Shown here in pieces: positions 5,958 to 7,518 of a stretch of DNA of 7,518 nucleotides. Positions within the stretch are counted from its first letter, which is position 1. Each line of letters begins with the position of its first letter. Source of the stretch: an uncultured Lachnospiraceae bacterium (lineage in GTDB: Bacteria; Bacillota; Clostridia; Lachnospirales; Lachnospiraceae); contig CACZOS010000225.1 in the NCBI GenBank assembly GCA_902782815.1, positions 1 through 7,518 of the forward strand, in the 5' to 3' direction. The translations under genes and the position numbers were made by a program. Below the pieces are notes generated by a model that was given only the letters and a program-made list of their open reading frames with translations, made no database searches and was not told where the DNA came from.

Positions 5958-5964
5958 TTTTCAA
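5936..5964 (-). promoter_or_regulatory. Sigma-A promoter of the DUF5131 gene
   Basis: On the minus strand TTGAAA (5964-5959) and TAAAAT (5941-5936) are separated by exactly 17 bases and each match consensus at five of six positions. The start would fall near 5929, within the LexA box, and give an approximately 88-base leader. The leader holds a nine-codon ATG frame (5905-5876, no binding site) whose relevance is unclear. Confidence 0.7.
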
Positions 5965-5987
5965 TGGGAAAAGGAGTAACTATATAG

Positions 5988-6608
5988 ATGAAACAGGAAG
6001 ATAAGCTGCTGCAGTGGGCACTGGATCTGCAGGGTATTGCCCAGACAGGTCTTTATTACGGATCCGGAAAATTTGATCTGGACCGTTATGAGCAGATCCG
6101 TAAGATCGCAGCGGAGATGATAAGCTACAGAACGGAGATCCCCGAGGAGAAAGTGAAGGAGATATTCTGTTCTGATGTGGGCTATCTGACACCGAAGCTG
6201 GATACCAGAGCGGCCATATTTAAGGACGATAAGATCCTTCTGGTAAAAGAGAGCAGCGGGGCCTGGTCCATGCCGGGGGGCTGGGTGGAACCCGATAAGT
6301 CCATCATGGAAAACACAGTGAAAGAAGCCTGGGAAGAGGCCGGACTTACGGTCACGGCGGACCGGCTGATCGCATTGTATGATCTTGATAAGAATAATCT
6401 GAAACTGCATCCTTTCAAGGTCATAAAAGCATTTGTACTTTGCACGGTTGTGGGAGGACATTTTCAGAGAAACCTGGAGACTGTTGACAGCAGATATTTC
6501 GGGCTTGATGAACTTCCGGAACTTACAGAAGATAAGAACACCAGAGACCAGATTGCCCTGTGTTTCGCGGCACAAGCCGCCGAACACTGGGAAACGGTTT
6601 TTGACTGA
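5988..6608 (+). CDS. Nudix hydrolase with Nudix_N domain
   Basis: A 206-residue protein with two parts. Residues 1-62 match the helical Nudix_N domain (LLQWALDLQGIAQTGLYYG near the start, then YEQIRKIAAEMIS), seen in ADP-ribose or nucleoside-diphosphate-X pyrophosphatases of the YjhB type. Residues 66-200 are the Nudix fold: KLDTRAAIFKDDKILLVKE, the strand WSMPGGWV, and the Nudix helix GWVEPDKSIMENTVKEAWEEAGL (98-120). The metal-binding glutamates E113, E116 and E117 are present. The first glutamate of the classic box (GX5E) is K104, and the RE pair reads KE; the latter is common in this subfamily. AAAGGAG (5970-5976) lies 11 bases before the ATG, a little far but acceptable. It is divergent from the DUF5131 gene across the LexA site and lies 37 bases before the GNAT gene, probably on the same transcript. 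The substrate is not determined. Confidence 0.87.
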   Translation: MKQEDKLLQWALDLQGIAQTGLYYGSGKFDLDRYEQIRKIAAEMISYRTEIPEEKVKEIFCSDVGYLTPKLDTRAAIFKDDKILLVKESSGAWSMPGGWVEPDKSIMENTVKEAWEEAGLTVTADRLIALYDLDKNNLKLHPFKVIKAFVLCTVVGGHFQRNLETVDSRYFGLDELPELTEDKNTRDQIALCFAAQAAEHWETVFD

Positions 6609-6645
6609 GAAACAGTTTTCACGGCAAGAGGAGAATGGGGATAAA

Positions 6646-7155
6646 ATGAGAATCAGAAAATCAACGGAGCAGGACTTTGAGCGTATGATGGAGATTTATA
6701 CCTATGCCCGGGAACAGATGGCCAGAACGGGTAATCCCAATCAGTGGGGACCGACTAACTGGCCGCCGGAAGACCTGATCCATCATGACATCGAGTCAGG
6801 AAACAGCTATGTCTGTGAAAACGATTCGGGCCGGGTAGTCGGTACATTTTTCTTTATCTGCGGCAAGGATATCGAACCTACCTACCTTGATATAACAGAC
6901 GGTGCATGGATGGATGAAAGTCCCTATGGCGTCGTGCATCGGATTGCTGCAGACGGATCGGAAAAAGGCATCGGGGCTTTCTGTATTAACTGGGCTTTCG
7001 ACCGCTGCGGCCACATACGCATCGATACCCACGGGGATAATCGTGTGATGCAGCACCTGTTGACAAAGCTGGGATTTGTCCATTGCGGGACGATCTACGT
7101 CGAAGAGGATGATTATCCCAGACTGGCTTTTGAGAAAACAACCGGATTGAAATAA
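6646..7155 (+). CDS. GNAT family N-acetyltransferase
   Basis: A 169-residue acetyltransferase of the GCN5-related fold, which transfers acetyl from acetyl-CoA to an amine. MRIRKSTEQDFERMMEIY is the usual first strand and helix. VHRIAADGSEKGIGAFCINW (97-116) is motif A, with the pyrophosphate-binding loop in a D-G-S-E-K-G-I-G form in place of Q-x-x-G-x-G/A. IRIDTHGDNRVMQHLLTKLGF (124-144) is motif B, with the Asn and the L-x-K-x-G-F ending typical of the fold, and CGTIYVEEDDYPRLAFE closes the sheet. Length is normal. The start at 6646 is preferred because similarity begins there; the nearest AGAGGAG (6627-6633) lies 12 bases upstream, a loose spacing. The substrate is unknown. It ends two bases before a long hairpin, so it is the last gene of the Nudix-GNAT pair. 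Confidence 0.88.
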   Translation: MRIRKSTEQDFERMMEIYTYAREQMARTGNPNQWGPTNWPPEDLIHHDIESGNSYVCENDSGRVVGTFFFICGKDIEPTYLDITDGAWMDESPYGVVHRIAADGSEKGIGAFCINWAFDRCGHIRIDTHGDNRVMQHLLTKLGFVHCGTIYVEEDDYPRLAFEKTTGLK

Positions 7156-7156
7156 A

Positions 7157-7190
7157 ATAACGCACTCTCTATTCCCGGAGAGTGCGTTAT
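7157..7190. terminator. Long hairpin terminator between convergent GNAT and membrane-protein genes
   Basis: ATAACGCACTCTC (7157-7169) and GAGAGTGCGTTAT (7178-7190) form a perfect 13-base-pair stem with an eight-base loop. It begins two bases after the GNAT stop and ends ten bases before the stop of the minus-strand gene. Read on the minus strand it is followed by TTTATTTC, a moderate U-rich tail; on the plus strand the tail is U-poor, though the stem's own end (GTTAT) adds some. It most likely acts in both directions. Confidence 0.78.
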
Positions 7191-7199
7191 ACTATGATC

Positions 7200-7418
7200 T
7201 CATATCATTGATTCCCTCGTTCTGTGGTACATTGTGACCGCCGCGATCACGGAGCCGGCTGCGAAAATCGCGAGCGTGTAAGGTCTGCCTGCGGCCTCCG
7301 CAAAAGAGATCCCTCTTAAACTGCCGGCAATGAAAGCGGCTGCCGGAAATCCTGCCCAGGTGAAAATGAAAGAAAATATTGCTGCGATTATCGGGTTGGT
7401 TCTGATTTTGTCCATCAT
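7200..7418 (-). CDS. Small two-helix membrane protein, hypothetical
   Basis: I do not recognise a family. The 72-residue product starts MMDKIRTNP, then has a hydrophobic stretch at about 10-34 (IIAAIFSFIFTWAGFPAAAF and following), a short loop (RGISFAEAAGRPYT) and a second hydrophobic stretch at about 48-63 (LAIFAAGSVIAAVTMY), ending in a charged tail HRTRESMI. This predicts two membrane helices in a hairpin. The start at 7418 is fixed by CCTCCTTT (7427-7434; AAAGGAGG on the minus strand) eight bases away. A longer frame from 7481 would add a very basic segment encoded by the leader and binding site, which is unlikely. The gene is convergent with the GNAT gene, separated by the long hairpin, and has its own promoter at the right edge. 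Confidence 0.72.
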   Translation of the reverse strand: MMDKIRTNPIIAAIFSFIFTWAGFPAAAFIAGSLRGISFAEAAGRPYTLAIFAAGSVIAAVTMYHRTRESMI

Positions 7419-7476
7419 TTCTTTTTCCTCCTTTGTGTTTTGTTTCCGGCGGGTTGTTTTTCCCTTTGTCGCTTTT

Positions 7477-7485
7477 ATCATAGCA
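7477..7485 (-). promoter_or_regulatory. Extended -10 promoter of the small membrane-protein gene
   Basis: On the minus strand the sequence TGCTATGAT (7485-7477) is an extended -10 (TGnTATAAT with one mismatch). The segment at -35 (7505-7500, CGCTTA) is poor, which suggests dependence on the extended -10 or an activator. The leader would be about 50 bases. Confidence 0.5.
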
Positions 7486-7493
7486 GATGGCCT

Positions 7494-7510
7494 GTCACAT
7501 AAGCGTCACA
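7494..7510. repeat. Direct repeat GTCACA with 11-bp period, possible activator site
   Basis: GTCACA occurs at 7494-7499 and 7505-7510 (TGTGAC twice on the minus strand), one helical turn apart and straddling the poor -35 of the membrane-protein promoter. The spacing resembles response-regulator sites. Six-base units are short, so chance is possible. Confidence 0.35.
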
Positions 7511-7518
7511 CGATTTAA

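Noticed and set aside
5961..6587. 208-codon open frame on the minus strand
   Set aside because: It mirrors the Nudix gene, which has clear domain motifs and a binding site. The antisense product is rich in His, Leu and Ile with no family features.

Overview
The window looks like chromosomal DNA of a low-to-medium GC Gram-positive anaerobe, most likely a Clostridia (Lachnospiraceae-like) member of the Bacillota. The basis is strong AGGAGG-type ribosome binding sites before nearly every gene, sigma-A-type promoters in short AT-rich gaps, a Bacillus-type LexA box, and proteins (GNAT, Nudix_N, YciI, SDR and nitroreductase types) that resemble gut Clostridia versions. This is inference from gene style; there is no rRNA or other marker. 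I see no tRNA, rRNA, CRISPR array, insertion sequence or phage structural gene.

Layout. (1) 1-757, minus: the N-terminal 252 codons of an ATP-grasp protein that runs off the left edge, with its own control region at 758-900: a promoter, a tandem direct repeat just upstream of the -35, and a palindrome in the leader. (2) 944-1645, plus: the C-terminal three quarters of a short-chain dehydrogenase whose NAD(P)-binding N-terminus is missing, followed by an intrinsic terminator. (3) 1793-5004, plus: a probable five-gene operon of GH32 beta-fructofuranosidase, YciI-like protein, DUF3237 protein, MazG/dCTPase-like NTP pyrophosphohydrolase and nitroreductase. (4) 5014-5841, minus: a DUF5131 (phage Gp37/Gp68) protein with a CX6CX2C cysteine motif, convergent with the nitroreductase. 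(5) 5842-5987: a divergent control region carrying a near-perfect LexA (SOS) box that overlaps the predicted start of transcription of the DUF5131 gene. (6) 5988-7155, plus: a Nudix hydrolase and a GNAT acetyltransferase, ended by a long hairpin. (7) 7200-7418, minus: a 72-residue two-helix membrane protein with a promoter at the right edge.

How the parts may work together. The fructosidase supplies hexose from sucrose, sucrose phosphate or fructans in the cytoplasm. The genes behind it are small enzymes of a housekeeping or stress type (nucleotide clean-up, flavin redox) with no evident role in sugar use, and there is no sugar transporter or sugar regulator in view. The most interesting part is region 4-5: the LexA box suggests that the DUF5131 protein, a family with a radical-SAM-like cysteine cluster and no settled function, is induced by DNA damage, possibly together with the divergent Nudix hydrolase.
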